64,000 bases of DNA, from contig NC_079147.1 in NCBI RefSeq assembly GCF_945859685.1, forward strand, positions 59,550,946 through 59,614,945, given 5' to 3'. A program made the position numbers and the translations under genes. This stretch comes from Eupeodes corollae. Its lineage: Eukaryota; Arthropoda; Insecta; Diptera; Syrphidae. Of the stretch, positions 45,057 to 57,920 are shown one piece after another. The notes below the pieces were generated by a model, which saw only the letters and a program-made list of their open reading frames with translations, did not search any database and was not told the DNA's origin. Within the stretch, counting starts at the first letter, position 1. Each line of letters opens with the position of its first letter.

Positions 45057-47219
45057 GTACGTCTGCACATTTTTAAAAATCTGTTTCGTTTGTTTGTTTT
45101 TTACTTTTTTTTTAATTTTAATTTTTGTTTTATGTTTTTCGTTTTATTTTATTTATTTACATTTACATAACTATATTATGTATATTAATATCTATTAATA
45201 AGCATTTTTAAAATTTAACATTTTTATCATTTTAAATATTTTATAAAATTTAATTTTTTAAGTTTAAGCACTTAAAACTCTTTGATATGCATTCAAAATG
45301 TCGAAATGAGAAAAAAGTTATTAAGGAGTCTTATTTTACTGCAAAATTTAATTGAATTAGAAATAGCACTGTGTTGGTAATTAAATGGAATAATCGTAGG
45401 AAGGACAAGTAGAATTATAAACACATTAAGTCCTCAAAGGCAGGATATATTATTATTCATTAAATCTCAATATCTTTGAAACCGTATTATCACGATGTCA
45501 TTTGGATCGGAATGAGGGTAAACATAAACAATTATATTGTTGGGGTGCAGTTATCGATACTCTTATCATCAATGAACATTTTAATTGTTTATTTTAAGAC
45601 AGTTGAAAATTGTTATTTTGATGTCACAATTAAGATTTCAGTCCAGTTGGTCTGCAACTTAAGATCGAAATCAATATATTCCTGACGAAATTCAGAGAAA
45701 ATAAAAATATTAGTTCAACTTTTTAAATTTTACAAAACATAACTTCAAACAAAGGAAGAAGGACTTTAATTTTTTTAAACTTCTAAAAAACTGTTTTTTT
45801 TTTTACATATTTTTCTCTTTTTAATTCTCATTAATTTGACACAAGCGCATTTGAATTTATATCCTTGATTGTATAAAACATTCCATATGCCATAAATAAA
45901 TACTAACTCGTATATGCAATCGAAATCAAATCAAGTAACTTTCATCGGAATAGATATAATTATACTTAGATACGAGTACCGATGGGGTTACTGATGGTAC
46001 AATAATTATAGTAAATGCAAGAGAATTTGGGTAAACAAAAATGTTCTCCCAATTAATATTGAATCGTTTTCCATCTCTCTATATCCTTAAAACATACTCA
46101 GATTCGTCCTGAAACTGTAATCAAATTGAGATAGCTTCCATATGATGATGATGATGGAGAAAATTTATTCAACTATCATATAAATTATATGTTATATGCG
46201 AATTCACTTATATAAAACACAAATAGCAGTAAAGGTAAAATAGAAAGAAGAAGTTTGATGAAAGTTTTCCCGTAAGTTATACAAAGATAGAGAAACCACC
46301 TTCTCTAACCTATGAGTAGGTAGGTAAAAGGGAGATATTCATTTAATGGTATTTTAATTTCGATATTCGTTTTGAAATTATTTTATTGAAATTGATAAAG
46401 ATGATTTGATTTTTATTTAGTATTTATTTATTTAGTTTTCTTCTTTTTTTGTAAAGAAAATTATAGAAGAATTAATCGTATAAAAGTGATGTTTGAAGAT
46501 AAAAGTAAATTTAAACTAAATTTATTTGCTTATGTTGTAAATTTTAAACTATTTTTGATGAAATTTGTGGATTTTCCACTGAAGTTATCATCTTCATAAA
46601 ATAATTTGAAATGTAAATTCGATGTTTTTTTTTCGACGGTAAGAAGTTCAAATAAAATTGATTAAGAGATGAATACAGTGTTGTTAATTTGCATTATACG
46701 TGTTTATCTCCAAAATATGAGAGTTAAATTTACTTTCCGTTACGAAATTAAACCCTTCTTATTTTGAAAAAATACATCTTGCTTAATTCGGAGCATAAGC
46801 TTGAAAAATAATAACAACACTTCTATGTTACCTTCTTTAATTTGAAAATTCCAAAATACGCTAAAAACTTTCATTATCAAATTTAAAAAATAAATTACAA
46901 AAATACTGACTCATAAAATATAGCGAACTTAAAGAGGGTAAAACACAATAAGGAAAAAATAATACAACATCATATAAAATATAAGAAATAAAATAATTGA
47001 ATATTTCAACTCAATATCTCCACCGGTTCTTGAGTTATGACTGAAGAAAAATTAATGCCGAATGCACCTACCCGCATAAAGGCACATATCTCTTAAATAC
47101 TTTGATTTATATTTCAGAGAACTTTACAATTTAAAAATCGGACCATTTAAAATACAAAATAGAAACATTATTAAAATACATAAAATAAAATTATATGCAA
47201 TTGAATTTAAACAATTTTC
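45057..47219. other. heph intron downstream of the 34-nt exon, no gene seen
   Basis: It starts U-rich (45070-45170). A short (GAT)n run lies at 46143-46156. The rest is AT-rich and featureless. Confidence 0.6.
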
Positions 47220-47790
47220 TTACTTAAGACGGCGCTGAAGAATTGCGTGAATAAGGGCCTCACCAAATAAACTTCTTCATCTAGCCCGGTCCCTAGCTAG
47301 ACGTCTCCAGTTTCACACTCCAAGTTGGGTAAGGTCACTTTCCACTTGTGTGTGGAACCTCATCCGGATTTGAAGGCTTTCTGAGCCGGAGTATTTATTT
47401 CCATGCTAAGCCTACTTCGCTGTATAGCCCGTTAAACTCGTCGTTCCATCTTCTCCTCCATACTAATCTTCTATGCATTCAGAACAGTAGATAACGAAAA
47501 GATCTATTCTCTCGCCACGACCCAAGGTACTTTCATTCGCTTTTGTCATAGTTTATGCTTTTGCACCGTTTAGCAAGACGGAAATGATGAAGGTCCTTTA
47601 TAGCGACACTTTGGTGGTCCAAAAGAGGGCTTTACTCCTCAGTTATTTTCTTATAAAAAGAGTAATTCTTAGTTTGATCTCAGCACTGGTGTTGATTTCT
47701 GCGGCCATAGTGGAGCCCAGATAGACGAAGCCCTGAATTATCTCAAAGTTACACTTCATTTGTTGGCGCTTTAGAGAAAGCTAATCTCTT
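47220..47790 (-). pseudogene. RTE-like LINE family G, C-terminal part
   Basis: Minus strand: NFEIIQGFVYLGSTMAAEIN (47690-47760), TSAEIKLRI, LRSKALF, FIISVLLNGAKA, TMTKANESTLG and, near the end, VESDLTQLGV.NWRRLARDR followed by ARWRSLFGEALIH. The YLGS and W..L.+DR.+WR blocks are typical of the C-terminal region of RTE-like endonuclease-reverse transcriptases. Stops and frame changes throughout. Confidence 0.78.
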
Positions 47791-47799
47791 TGCTAGGCA

Positions 47800-48990
47800 G
47801 TTCGCCGCCTATTCAACTCTGCCAGTGAGTGTTATGATTCGCCTGTACTTGAGCGATTAAGTGATTCTTTGAGACCAATCTTTTTTCGCACTCGTACTGT
47901 GGCAAGAGTTCTTAAGGATCTCAACATTCATAAATCCGCTCGATCGGATGATATCCCCGCTATTGTTCTGAAGAGGTGTACTTCAACGCTGGCAAAACCA
48001 CTGCCTAAACTTTTTCATCTGTCCTACTCCTCAGGTCTCGTTCTGAGCGGATGGAAATCCGCATTTAACCAGCCTATCCCTCAAAAAAGGCGAATCTTCT
48101 TCACCCTCTACTTACCGACCGATTGCACTTACGTTCCGTCTTTCCAAGGTCATGCAAACGCTAGTTAAATATTAGCTCAAGAAATATCTTAAAGGTCAAA
48201 AGCTTCTTAATGCCCGCATCAATAGGTCAACTGGTGATCTCATAGTTAATCTCACCGAATAGTGGAGCAAATTCTTCTTACATCGCTTTGGAGAAAGTAA
48301 GATTATTGCACTTGATATTTCAAAAGCATTTGATAGGGTTTGGCATCAGGCCCTCTTATCGAAAAGGCGTGCTTTCGGTTTGAATTCATTCAAACATTGG
48401 ATTAGTAATTACCTTTCGGATCGTTCAATACAAGTAGTTTTGGATAGGTTCAAGTATAAAACCACAAAATAAATGTTGGTGTTCCGCAGGGCTCCGTTTT
48501 ATCTCCAATACTCTTTTTCATTTTTATTAGTGATCTTCTTTCTGCAACCTCTCATTCAATACATTGTTTCGCTGACGATAGTACTCTTAGCTTTTCATAT
48601 TCGTTTTCAGAACCGCATCCCTCACCTTCGGATGTGGCACTGCAACGACAAAATATGATTAGCTCATTAAATTCTGACCTAAACGGAATTATATAATGGG
48701 GAATAAAAATCCGCGTGGTATTTATTGCTTCGAAATGCTGTTTTGTATCCTTAAAGCGAAATATACCCCCCTTGCCACTAGGTTATAAAATAATATTTAA
48801 CAGCATCTTTTCTTTTACATTGCATAATTCCCTAACGTTTTTTTTTATTCTTTCAAACATATCCATTTTCATAAGTCTAACGTTAAAAAACCCATTAAAT
48901 ATACAAATGAATAAGCGAGTTATAAAAACCTATTCTTCTAACCGTTCCACTTATAAACACTTCCTTTTCATATTTGATAATTCTTAAGCC
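47800..48990 (+). pseudogene. LINE family A, most complete copy in the window
   Basis: Plus strand: RVLKDLNIHKSARSDDIPAI and VLKRCTSTLAKPLPKLFHLS (47910-48020), ...STGDL near 48230, KIIALDISKAFDRVWHQALL (48300-48355), VGVPQGSVLSPILFF, HCFADDSTLSFSYSFSEPHP (FADD catalytic box, about 48560-48620) and SSLNSDLNGII. Stops and frameshifts separate the blocks. The last readable blocks (VFIASKCCFVSLKRNIPPLP) extend to about 48780. It abuts the RTE fragment on its left. Confidence 0.85.
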
Positions 48991-51164
48991 AATTCGAAAT
49001 CATTAAGCTTCTTACCTACTTCAAAAATTCTATATTTATAAATATCAATATTATGATGAAGTCAGCATATTATAACATTTATATAATTTCTTCATATCGA
49101 AATTAAACACCACCATCTGCAAATTTTTTCGAGCACAATTGTTTTGCCTATAAAATTTAACAATTCATTCAATATAACTAGAAATTTCCTCTTACAAAAC
49201 ACAGCCTACATGACGTGAAAACATTTAAGAGCTATAAAATTCTAATATTGCTTTTGCATTTATAAACAAAAACAACAACAACCAACAATCTTATCGTGCT
49301 ACGTCGGCATCAGTATGAAATTTATAATTCAAAACGCACCTTAATCACCAAATCAAATCAAATTAACTTGCAATTTCACAAACGCAAGACTTTACACACA
49401 TAGTATCAATATTCTTCTACCCTTATTCCATATAGGTTACACATACATATATGTCTACCTAAATGAGTGAAAATTTTTCCCAATCGTAAAACAAGATGAA
49501 AAATAAAAGGTAAACGGAACCTTATCGCTTGGGGGTTAAACCTAGCTCCTTCGCGCATCTTAATACACAACAAAAGACGACGAAAAAGAATCCCCTCATC
49601 CTTAACCAAGAATTACAAAAATATTCATAGGTGTATGAAGCTGTATGCAAAATAACATCTCAAGGATACCTGTTTCCTTTGCCGCCTCATACCTTAAGAC
49701 AAACGATAGAAACGTGATGTATCAAATACAATAACAAGAATCAAATCATGCTTTTCTAACGTATCTATAGATAGCACCCATCAAGTGGATATGATGTGAG
49801 CCTTGTTTGGTTATTATACAATCCTTGACAAGACGAAAAAGAAAAACAGCAAACGCCAAAGATTCTATTAAATTCAACAGGGTAATACCTTAAAGGCCCG
49901 CTTTTTATTATTATTATAATAATAATAGTACTTAAATTCCCATCTCTAATATTGTACACACATCGGTATCGGAGTTTAAAAAAAAAAAGTAGGTATAGGT
50001 ATGACCTTACCACAGCAAGTCTCATTTAAACCAAAGATCCTTATCCCCTTACCACGTTCTTCTTCAGGGGTAAACATTCAATTTTGCAAAAATCGTCAAA
50101 GCCTATTGAAAATATTAAATTATATTCGTCCTTATTTCGTCTCATACCACCTGTTAAAATATTCATAAATATTTATAAGTTTGGAAAATTGTTAACGACA
50201 GGGAAAATAAGAAAAACGATACACACGTCACATAAGAAAGAATAGAAAAAAGAAAGCCTGACACAAAACAATAACACCAACAACAACAATGGGAGTTTCC
50301 CTCCCATCATCAGTATCAAGAAAGAGTTTTCAATTTTCACTCCCCCAGCAGGGGGTAAGGAGCATCAGGATCAAGAGGACGTGTCGTGTTAGTTTCTTTT
50401 TTTTTCTGATATCTCAACGTACACACACAATTCACATAAGATCTCTTCTTAAACGAAACAAACAAAAGTCGACACATTTAGGGTCGAACGCAAGGATATA
50501 AAAAGGTAGACGACGTAAATGGAAAAATTCATATCCTTCGAAATTCTTAATCGTAAGACAAGTTCATCATACTCCTGTTGTATGCATGTGACTTGGGGTT
50601 GGTGTCGTTTGGAGTATGGACGACAGGCACGACATTTCCTCGGATGAAAATCCGAAAGTGTCTCCCTTAAACACCAATACCGCACCCCCCTCTCCCTTCA
50701 CTTCACCAATCAAAAAAAAAACAGAAAAAACAATTTTCGCATATGATTTTCATTGATAATGGTAGTTAGTGAGGGTCGTGTATATATGAGGAAGGACGAA
50801 AACAGGATCTATATACGTACTTACATATAAGGTTGATGCTGTGAGAATAAAGACAAAATTATATTCATCCACTTATAGAAGGTACGTTTAAAAATAAGGA
50901 AATCTAATACAGAAAAGGACGAAGTAAGGGAACGTCACTCGTCTTCGATGAAAGTAATATCTGTTTAAGAAAGGTGCATAAGATTTTGGAGACGTACGAC
51001 GATCTATGAATATATAAAAATTAATATAAGTATTTTTGTATTACACCACATGAACTTGTCGTAAATTTTTGCTGAAAACGCAATAAAATCATTTCTTTTA
51101 GTAAAATCCTTTTTTTAAATGTTTTTAATTTTTAAATAATTAACACATCCTCAAAGGAATAATG
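48991..51164. other. heph intron, no gene seen
   Basis: AT-rich to 50300, then mixed. Contains repeated aaggacga words (50792, 50916; reverse at 50130). Small frames lack domains. Confidence 0.6.
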
Positions 51165-52130
51165 TCTATCTCCCCTACCGATCTGAGAAATAGTGGAGCG
51201 TTTTAAATATATGTTTATCGAAAGGATATTCACTTGGAAGAACATTTGTTTTTCTGACGACAGTACCCTCAGCTTTTCATTTCTGTTTTTAGATTTTCAT
51301 CCTTGCTCTATCGATGTGGACCTCCAACGACAGCGTTTTATAAGCTCATGAAATTTGAATCTTTTCACCATTGTCTAATAGGGAATCAAAAACCGTGTAG
51401 TATTTAATGCTTGAAAATCGAAATTTTGTCTACCATCGTAAAGAGTAATCCTTTTTCAATGCCACTATTCATGGGTGCTATTTGCATCTAGGAGACTGAA
51501 CAGATGTACAGCTTTCACGTCTAGGTATGTGAATAACAACCATTTCTTGTGAACTGATCACATATTTGAAATTGTCAAAAATGCTGCTTAGATTTTAGGT
51601 TTTCTCCGACGATGCAAGAAGTTTTTTACCGCTTCTGATATGGCCATAATTTAAAAATCTTTTATTCGTCCAAATCTCGAGTATGATTGTCATATTTCTG
51701 CAGTTACTCCAATAACGTTCTTCAGTCTTTTAGAAAGATTTGAAAAAAGAGCTATGAAAATAATAATCGTTCGTTCTATTCTATGAGACATTTGCTACTC
51801 TGTAACAGTGCCGCAAGGTTTCATGCCTATCATTGTTTTATCGATATTTTCACAAACAATGCTCTAGTGAAATAGCTAGTTATATACATTTCCTAAAACA
51901 ATTCAACCGTCTAGGAATGCTCATTAGTTTTTCCTTGAACCCAATTTCAGACGAACTGTTAAGTATAGAGATCATGTCTTTAGCCGCACTTCACGAATGT
52001 GAACGCTTTATCTGTCTCAATATTTGCCACTTATTAAAATTTACAGGCATTTAAAACCAATAAACATCGGCATCTCTTAGGTTTTATTTACAATGTTTCT
52101 CTCAGAGTTATAAAACTTTAGAATGGAATG
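51165..52130 (+). pseudogene. LINE family A, RT end to C-terminus
   Basis: Plus strand: FSDDSTLSFSFLF (catalytic box FADD changed to FSDD, about 51250), NRVVFNA, GFLRRCKKFFTASDMAII (51600-51650), SFIRPNLEYDCHI, LLERFEKRAMKIIIV, SFSLNPISDELLSIEIM in a shifted frame of the SLEPNFRRTVKYRD block, and the 3' end near 52100. Confidence 0.78.
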
Positions 52131-52750
52131 AAACATGCCTGTTCTGAAAAATAGCCTACAGAGTGATTTTACAGAGTGACATATTTGAGGGCACCCCTTG
52201 ATGTGCGATCCCAACACTTAAGGCCACTTTTGCACATAAGAGTGTAGCTATGCCGGATTTAACAATGTTTTGACTCTCGTAAAATGTTGTTACCATTCCA
52301 TGCTTTTTGACTTCTAGCGTCTTCCCTTTAGTTTTCCACATACCCTCTATATCCAGTTTATGTCTACTTCATTGTTTTAAAGAAAAAAATCTTTCTTCTA
52401 TCCACCTTTTCTGGGTCCGTAGGGTGTAGTCCCAACTGTAGGCAATGGAGGTACAATCTAGTTGATGTACCACTCAAGCCTTTGATTTTGATGAGAAGAT
52501 GATTCAGATCTCTAGATTTTTCCAAAGCTTGTTTTAACCACGCTTGCCACGTTTGATTTCTTTTCGACTCTGTGTTAAGTCTTCATTAAATTTTGACCCC
52601 GGAGGTATTCTGCCTTGACCTGCAACTCTTGGCCCTCAATTTGTTTGTTGGATTCTGCTCTCTACTAAGAGGTTTGCTCTTTAGGTAGAAGCTGATCCCT
52701 AGGCTTGGAGGTTTCGCTTTATGCAATTCGCAATGGATAAACATATATTT
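52131..52750 (-). other. unrecognised degenerate coding-like segment
   Basis: The minus strand reads through KSRDLNHLLIKIKGLSGTST and RLYLHCLQLGLHPTDPEKVD (52370-52510), open for about 40 codons with coding-like composition, then degenerates. I do not recognise it. It may belong to a retroelement ORF1 or to an unrelated transposon. Confidence 0.3.
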
Positions 52751-55604
52751 TTCGTCTTATTTGGCAACAAGAGAAGCTGGAGAAAGGTTATTCAACAATT
52801 TTAAAGCTTCACATAATTTAGCAAAGTCTTATAAATAGTTAGACTTTACTTAGTTTTAAAGAAGCACTGTAGAATTTAGTTGGATACACTTGGCTCACGG
52901 CGGAAATGGGCACGGTTCACGTAACACCTTGGATTAGAGGACGGTTCTTAGTTGATTTAAAGCATTTAATCTTCGAAATTTTAAGATTCCAGAATTGTTA
53001 GCACTTCGTTAACTGAAATTCAAGCAATTTTTTATATTGCAAAGCTCAACATAATCAATCATCAATTAAGGCTTAAAGAAGACAAGTTCAGGTTTGTGAA
53101 ACTTATTTCTAAGGTCTAAAATTATGATAAAACTTAATTTAAAATGATGCTGATACAAATACTGGTAATCATGAGTCCGATATTAAAAATCATCCCCTTT
53201 ATCAATCACGTTTACAAAAAGAGCAATCTTCCTCCAAACCAATATCTCAGCCTAACCTAGTTTTCTTAGAACACACACAAAAATCCCAAAACTCCATGGA
53301 ACACCAGTTTCCTTTTACTTGAGTACGAGTAGTACGTGTTGTCGTCACTTTATACAGGTACGTGTGGCAAACAGTTACCTTCCCAAGCTTTTCCTTCTCC
53401 CATACGAGTATATACACAACATATCCCTATAAATGGGAATTTTATTCATATGCATATTAGAGTTTGGCGATAAAGGATCCTTAAATGGAGAAGAAAGTGA
53501 ATGAAAATAAGAGAAAAAAAAAACAAACCAAAAACGAAAGTAAAAATAAACCCACCCATAACCATATCCAAACAACACCAAAACTTACGAGTTAGGTACA
53601 TATTATCATCTCAATTTATGTAAGTGTATATAACAACCTACCATCATCCTTGAATATTTGTAGTCAATTTGCTATTTAAATAGTTAGGACATGCTAAGGA
53701 TTCACTTCACACAAAGTTCCTTTCCATATCCAATCCCATCATCATCTGCATGGCCGTGCCGCGTTCTCTACCGGCAGGCCGGCTATTTCCACTTAGTGTC
53801 GTGGAGTATGTGGGATGATATAGGAAGAAGGTATACGGGAAGTGAAGAAAAGCACATAGACCATACTCTTCGACTTCAGTGGTTGCTCCTCCGCCGGAAA
53901 TATAATGGTTCCCAATGGAGTACTTTTGAATCGATATAATAAATTTATCTAAGAGAGATACTTTTTCGAGTTATATGTAACTTTCGTTTTGTTTGCTCCA
54001 CGACGACGGATGGTGGTGGCGCGGCTCGGTGTTGAAGGTGGAGCGTTATCCTTTTTGCCTTATGCTATCTGTTCTTCTGTGAATAATCACGACTTTTTTT
54101 GTTTGCTGGTCTGGGATGTTGTAGAACACCCATATCCCTAACCCTCGTATAAATTTTTCTGTGTAGACCTAGACATCTTTTCTATGATGCGCTCTTCCCG
54201 AGTGAAGAAGATGTTCCTGATAATGTTGGGAAAAGCCTTATTATTATAGGTACGTAGTGGATTTTGTTCCAGTAGATTAGCATTATATACATAGCACATT
54301 TGGAAGTCCATTTTTCCGTATTCACACGTCAAAGTTTAACTTGGTATGTCGGTCGTGTTGTAGAAAAGGGATGCGGACTACCGAACTACGACAACGACGA
54401 TTTTGTGCAGAGACGTCTTTAGAATTTAATATCACAGAGTTAGAACCATTTTTGGGCTGCGAGGACGATTCTACACTCAGCAAGGATAGGAATTATAGGA
54501 AGTAAGTTCAAGTTAAAATGAATTATTGATCATAAAAGTGAATTCAATAGCTAAGTGAGAATTTGGTGTGGTGTATGATGGGAGGCGGAGGAGAAGAAGA
54601 GGTAGTAATGTCAGATACACTTTTTGATGCTTAAGCATGGTTGGTTGCACTATTTTTCTGGGTACTTCTTCTTCTATACATTTATATCTTGGATCTGGGT
54701 ATAGTATTTTTACCTTATTGAACCTACTTTATGGTAAGGTGTATGCATGGAAGCCAAGTTAGTCCGAAGTAAAGAAAATAAGCAATTCCGTTTTCTATCC
54801 GAAGTTTTTGAAGATAGATGTTGTAATCCAACAAATGTACCTATACACTTGTATAAGAACAGAATTCTGCAGTTGAATGAAGATGGAAACCTTTTTATAA
54901 AAATTCCAAAAAAAAAATCAAAAATCCAACAAGAGCAATGGTTTATAGTACCTCAAGGTAGAGATAAATTGATGGGGTGCCAAATTGCCACCTTTTTAAG
55001 TATAAAATACCAGAATATGGAGTGTTGTACATAGAAAATATTAAAACTCAGCCTTCTAATACATAAATTGTATGTTTTCTTGGAAAAGGTAATAAATTTT
55101 AAGTGCACAATATTTCCAGGAACTAGTTTTAATATGAACGGTTTGCAGAATCTTCTTCAATTGAATGGCATAATTCACTGAAAGCAATTTACTGCATTTC
55201 TGTTATTTAACTGAATTTACTTGTAGCACTTAATTAACTGAAAAAAAATATTTGAACTCTACCACAATTTTTTGAAGATTAAAATGCAGTTAATTAACCA
55301 TATATATATAGATTTTTTAGCTAATAGAAGTGTCCTTAAAAAATGTCTAAAGATCAAGATTAAATGCTGTAATTTGAAAGAACTGGAGTTTGCAGTATGA
55401 TATTTTTTATAATATTTTTGATTTGAATACCATCCATTAAGAACATAAAACTACGCTGATCAATGCACAATTTGCCATCGATTTTGAAATTCATTTTTAT
55501 AATATAAAACCGTTTTTGGAACAAGTATTGTAGAATTTTTAAAGATAGAGTAGTTTTAATATATAAAATGTCAAAATATAAAAACTATTAGAGTTACATT
55601 GCAC
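52751..55604. other. heph intron, no assignable gene
   Basis: Mixed composition. Contains one 95-codon open frame (54747-55034) described separately and one 82-codon frame at 53691-53939 with no recognisable domain. Confidence 0.5.
54747..55034 (+). other. unrecognised 95-codon open frame
   Basis: Starts MEAKLVRSKENKQFRFLSEV, has FIKIPKKKSKIQQEQWFIVP in the middle and ends LSIKYQNMECCT. It is lysine-rich and looks coding-like, but I recognise no family. It could be a transposon remnant. There is no splice or promoter evidence. Confidence 0.25.
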
Positions 55605-55640
55605 CAATAGATGGCTATTCAAAATGAAACCTCGTGCACT
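55605..55640. repeat. solo mariner-type terminal sequence
   Basis: ggctattcaaaatgaaacct plus c (55612-55632) is the exact reverse complement of the sequence near 22661-22680 in the mariner-type remnant. No transposase was seen next to it. Confidence 0.55.
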
Positions 55641-56171
55641 TGGGCGTATACGAAACTTTTTTTTGTTTGAAACAAATTTTACTCAATTGTCGTAAATAGA
55701 CACTACTTTGACGTTCGCTTTTTAATCATATAAACTATATATATTCTGATAAGCTGCGACAGGTGGCGCTATCCTTACAAGGGATCAACCAGCGAATAAT
55801 TCTGTGATTTTAAAAAATGCTGTATCTCAGTTAAAAATAGTCGTAGTGAGGTTTAAACAAAAAAATTGTGAAGCTTAGAAATTATCATTTCAAGAACTTG
55901 ACAACAAATTTTTTTCGAAGTGCATGCTCCACGCTAAAGTGACATCTTAAGTATAAAGTAATAAAACATTGCGGGCATTCAAATATTGAAAAACTAGCTG
56001 TACCCAGTGCGCAATCAACTAAAATAAATTTTAAAAAATTATTTTAAAGAAAAATCAATTCAATACAATTTATTTTATTTGTTTTGTTTATTTTGAAAAG
56101 TTGTGACAACACAAAGTTTGAGTTGATGTTTAATTTAGAAGGTTTTTCGACACGTCCATATAAGAACCATA

Positions 56172-57550
56172 TTTACTACTTACTTACTTACTTATGTCCT
56201 TAGACCTGTTATTAAGTTCGTTGGGAATCTCTTAAGGGGCATAGGGCCTCTATTACCACTACGCGCCATCGTGAACGGTCTCCGGAAATATATTTAAGGT
56301 CCCTCTAACTCTTGCCTAGTGACGTTGATTCTGCCTCGACTGTCCTGCGCTATGTACTTCTAGGTCGTCCAGCTCTTTTTCCTTCTTCTGTGAGCGGATT
56401 ATACTGTATTGCTTGACCTGCAAAGCAGTCGTTACTTTTTCGAAGGGTATGTCCAATCCATTGCCACGCACGTCTTCGTATTATAGATTCTATAGGTTCC
56501 TGACATGTCCTTCTATGAAGGATCTTATTTGATATACGGTTTGGCCAGAAAATCTGTAGGATGTTACGAAGACATCTATTCACGAAGGTTTGCTTGTTAT
56601 GGCCAAAGTAACATTCCAAGTGCTGCACCCTTAAAGAACCATAGAGTCGACATTTGTGCGAAACAGTCGTAGCTTTGTTCTTAAGCTGATAGAGTTATTC
56701 CTCAAAATTTTTGACAGCATATAGAACGCCGCTTTTGCTTTGTCGATGCGGCAGATGACGTCTTGTTCGGTTCCGCCTTCGATGGAAACCATACTACCAA
56801 GGTGTTGAAAGCTCTCCACTTTTTCCACCGGTTGGTTGCGAGAAAATACTTATTCGAGAGGATGGCCGGAATTAATTTCAGCACCACAACTTCTGCTTCT
56901 CTTACTGCACTTTTTGTCATTTGATGGAGATCTATGATCCTACGCAAACATAGGATGAAAAGTCCATTGGATCCCTTCGCTACCTGAAAAAGCTGCGCGC
57001 AGTAAATCGTAAATCTCTCATCACTCAAATCAAAAATCAAATAGTGACTTACAACTCTCAACCATTCCTGTGTGTGATTACTGTTGTCAGGAATGGAAAG
57101 GACCTACAATTTTAGGCCGAATCCGAACGGCTAATTTGAGAAATCATGACAAGATTTACTCTTGAAGGATTTGTCAATTCCTCGCAAGAGGTTGTACCCG
57201 CAAAAATTATTTTTTTAAATTAAGGTGGCACAGGCAGGGATTGAACCCAAGACCTCTTGCATGACAGTCCAACGCACTAACCATCATGCCACGGGTACAC
57301 GAATCTCTCATCACTAGTAAAAATAATATTGGCCACAGAATACAGCCCTGTCTGACTCCGCTTCAGATTTCAAAATCATCTGAAAACCTGCCATCGTGCA
57401 GAACTTGACACTTGGATCCATCATATGCTGCTTTAATAATAGCAATTGTATTTTCTGGAATGACTCTCCTCCGCGAAGCTAACTAGATATACTCCCTGTT
57501 AACGCTATCAAAGGCCTTCTCGAAGTCGATGAACAGCAGGTGTAGTGTTG
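56172..57550 (-). pseudogene. LINE family H (RTE-like endonuclease-RT type), inserted in Helitron
   Basis: Minus strand: HLLFIDFEKAFDSVNREY (57490-57545), VIPENTIAIIKAAYDGSKCQ, VLHDGRFSDDFEI and GVRQGCILWPILF (57310-57420), the SINE insertion, then SAVREAEVVVLKLIP, VEKVESFQHLGSMVSIEGGT (56770-56828), IDKAKAAFYMLSKILRNNSI, TFVNRCLRNILQIFWPNRIS (56530-56600), RRRAWQWIGHTLRKS and an ending ...LCPLRDSQRT. The 3' tail is (AAGT)n at about 56167-56188. The YADD segment is missing. Confidence 0.88.
57026..57301 (-). mobile_element. tRNA-Asp-like SINE, copy 7, with 14-bp target duplication
   Basis: A full-length minus copy inside LINE H, bounded by the perfect duplication aatctctcatcact (57012-57025 and 57302-57315). 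The head reads gtggcatgatggttagtgcg, then ttggactgtcatgcaagagg, with B box gggttcaatccc. The body matches copies 5 and 6. This is the best-preserved head in the window. Confidence 0.93.
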
Positions 57551-57920
57551 ATCGATATCACTTTTATACTTTGACGTTTGTTTGCGCCAGGTGGCATGGA
57601 TTCTCCAAATTTGATCCAAACTGAAGGTTTTTGTAGTTTTTCTGTGATCTAAACGTGGTATAATGGAAAACGTTTGTCTAAAATCACCAGAAAATAGAAT
57701 GAATGCACCACGAGGATTTGTCGAACTTATTGGACTTGATACATGGAAGAGTCATCTGGTGGATACTTAAATTGATACGAATATCATATTTATTTTTCTC
57801 GCTTAAAATACATCATCATTGGCGTCGAAAAAGTATGTATACTAATTTTTATAAAAATCGGTCCAGCAGTTTTTGAGTTCATCGATGCTAAATAAATAAA
57901 AATGAATGTTAGTAATGTGT

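Larger units (their letters stand above)
55985..57920 (-). mobile_element. Helitron remnant hosting a LINE and a SINE
   Basis: Minus strand. A probable 5' region at 57780-57900 (aaaactgctggaccgatttt type). Helicase fragments follow at 57560-57720: FILFSGDFRQTFSIIPRLDH (Pif1-type helicase block of Helitrons), then a fragment like QIWRIHATWRKQT. A probable 3' end at 55990-56010 reads gcgcactgggtacagctagt; CTAG is the expected end. LINE H (56172-57550) splits the helicase end from the 3' terminus. The Rep domain is absent, so this copy is dead. Confidence 0.72.
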
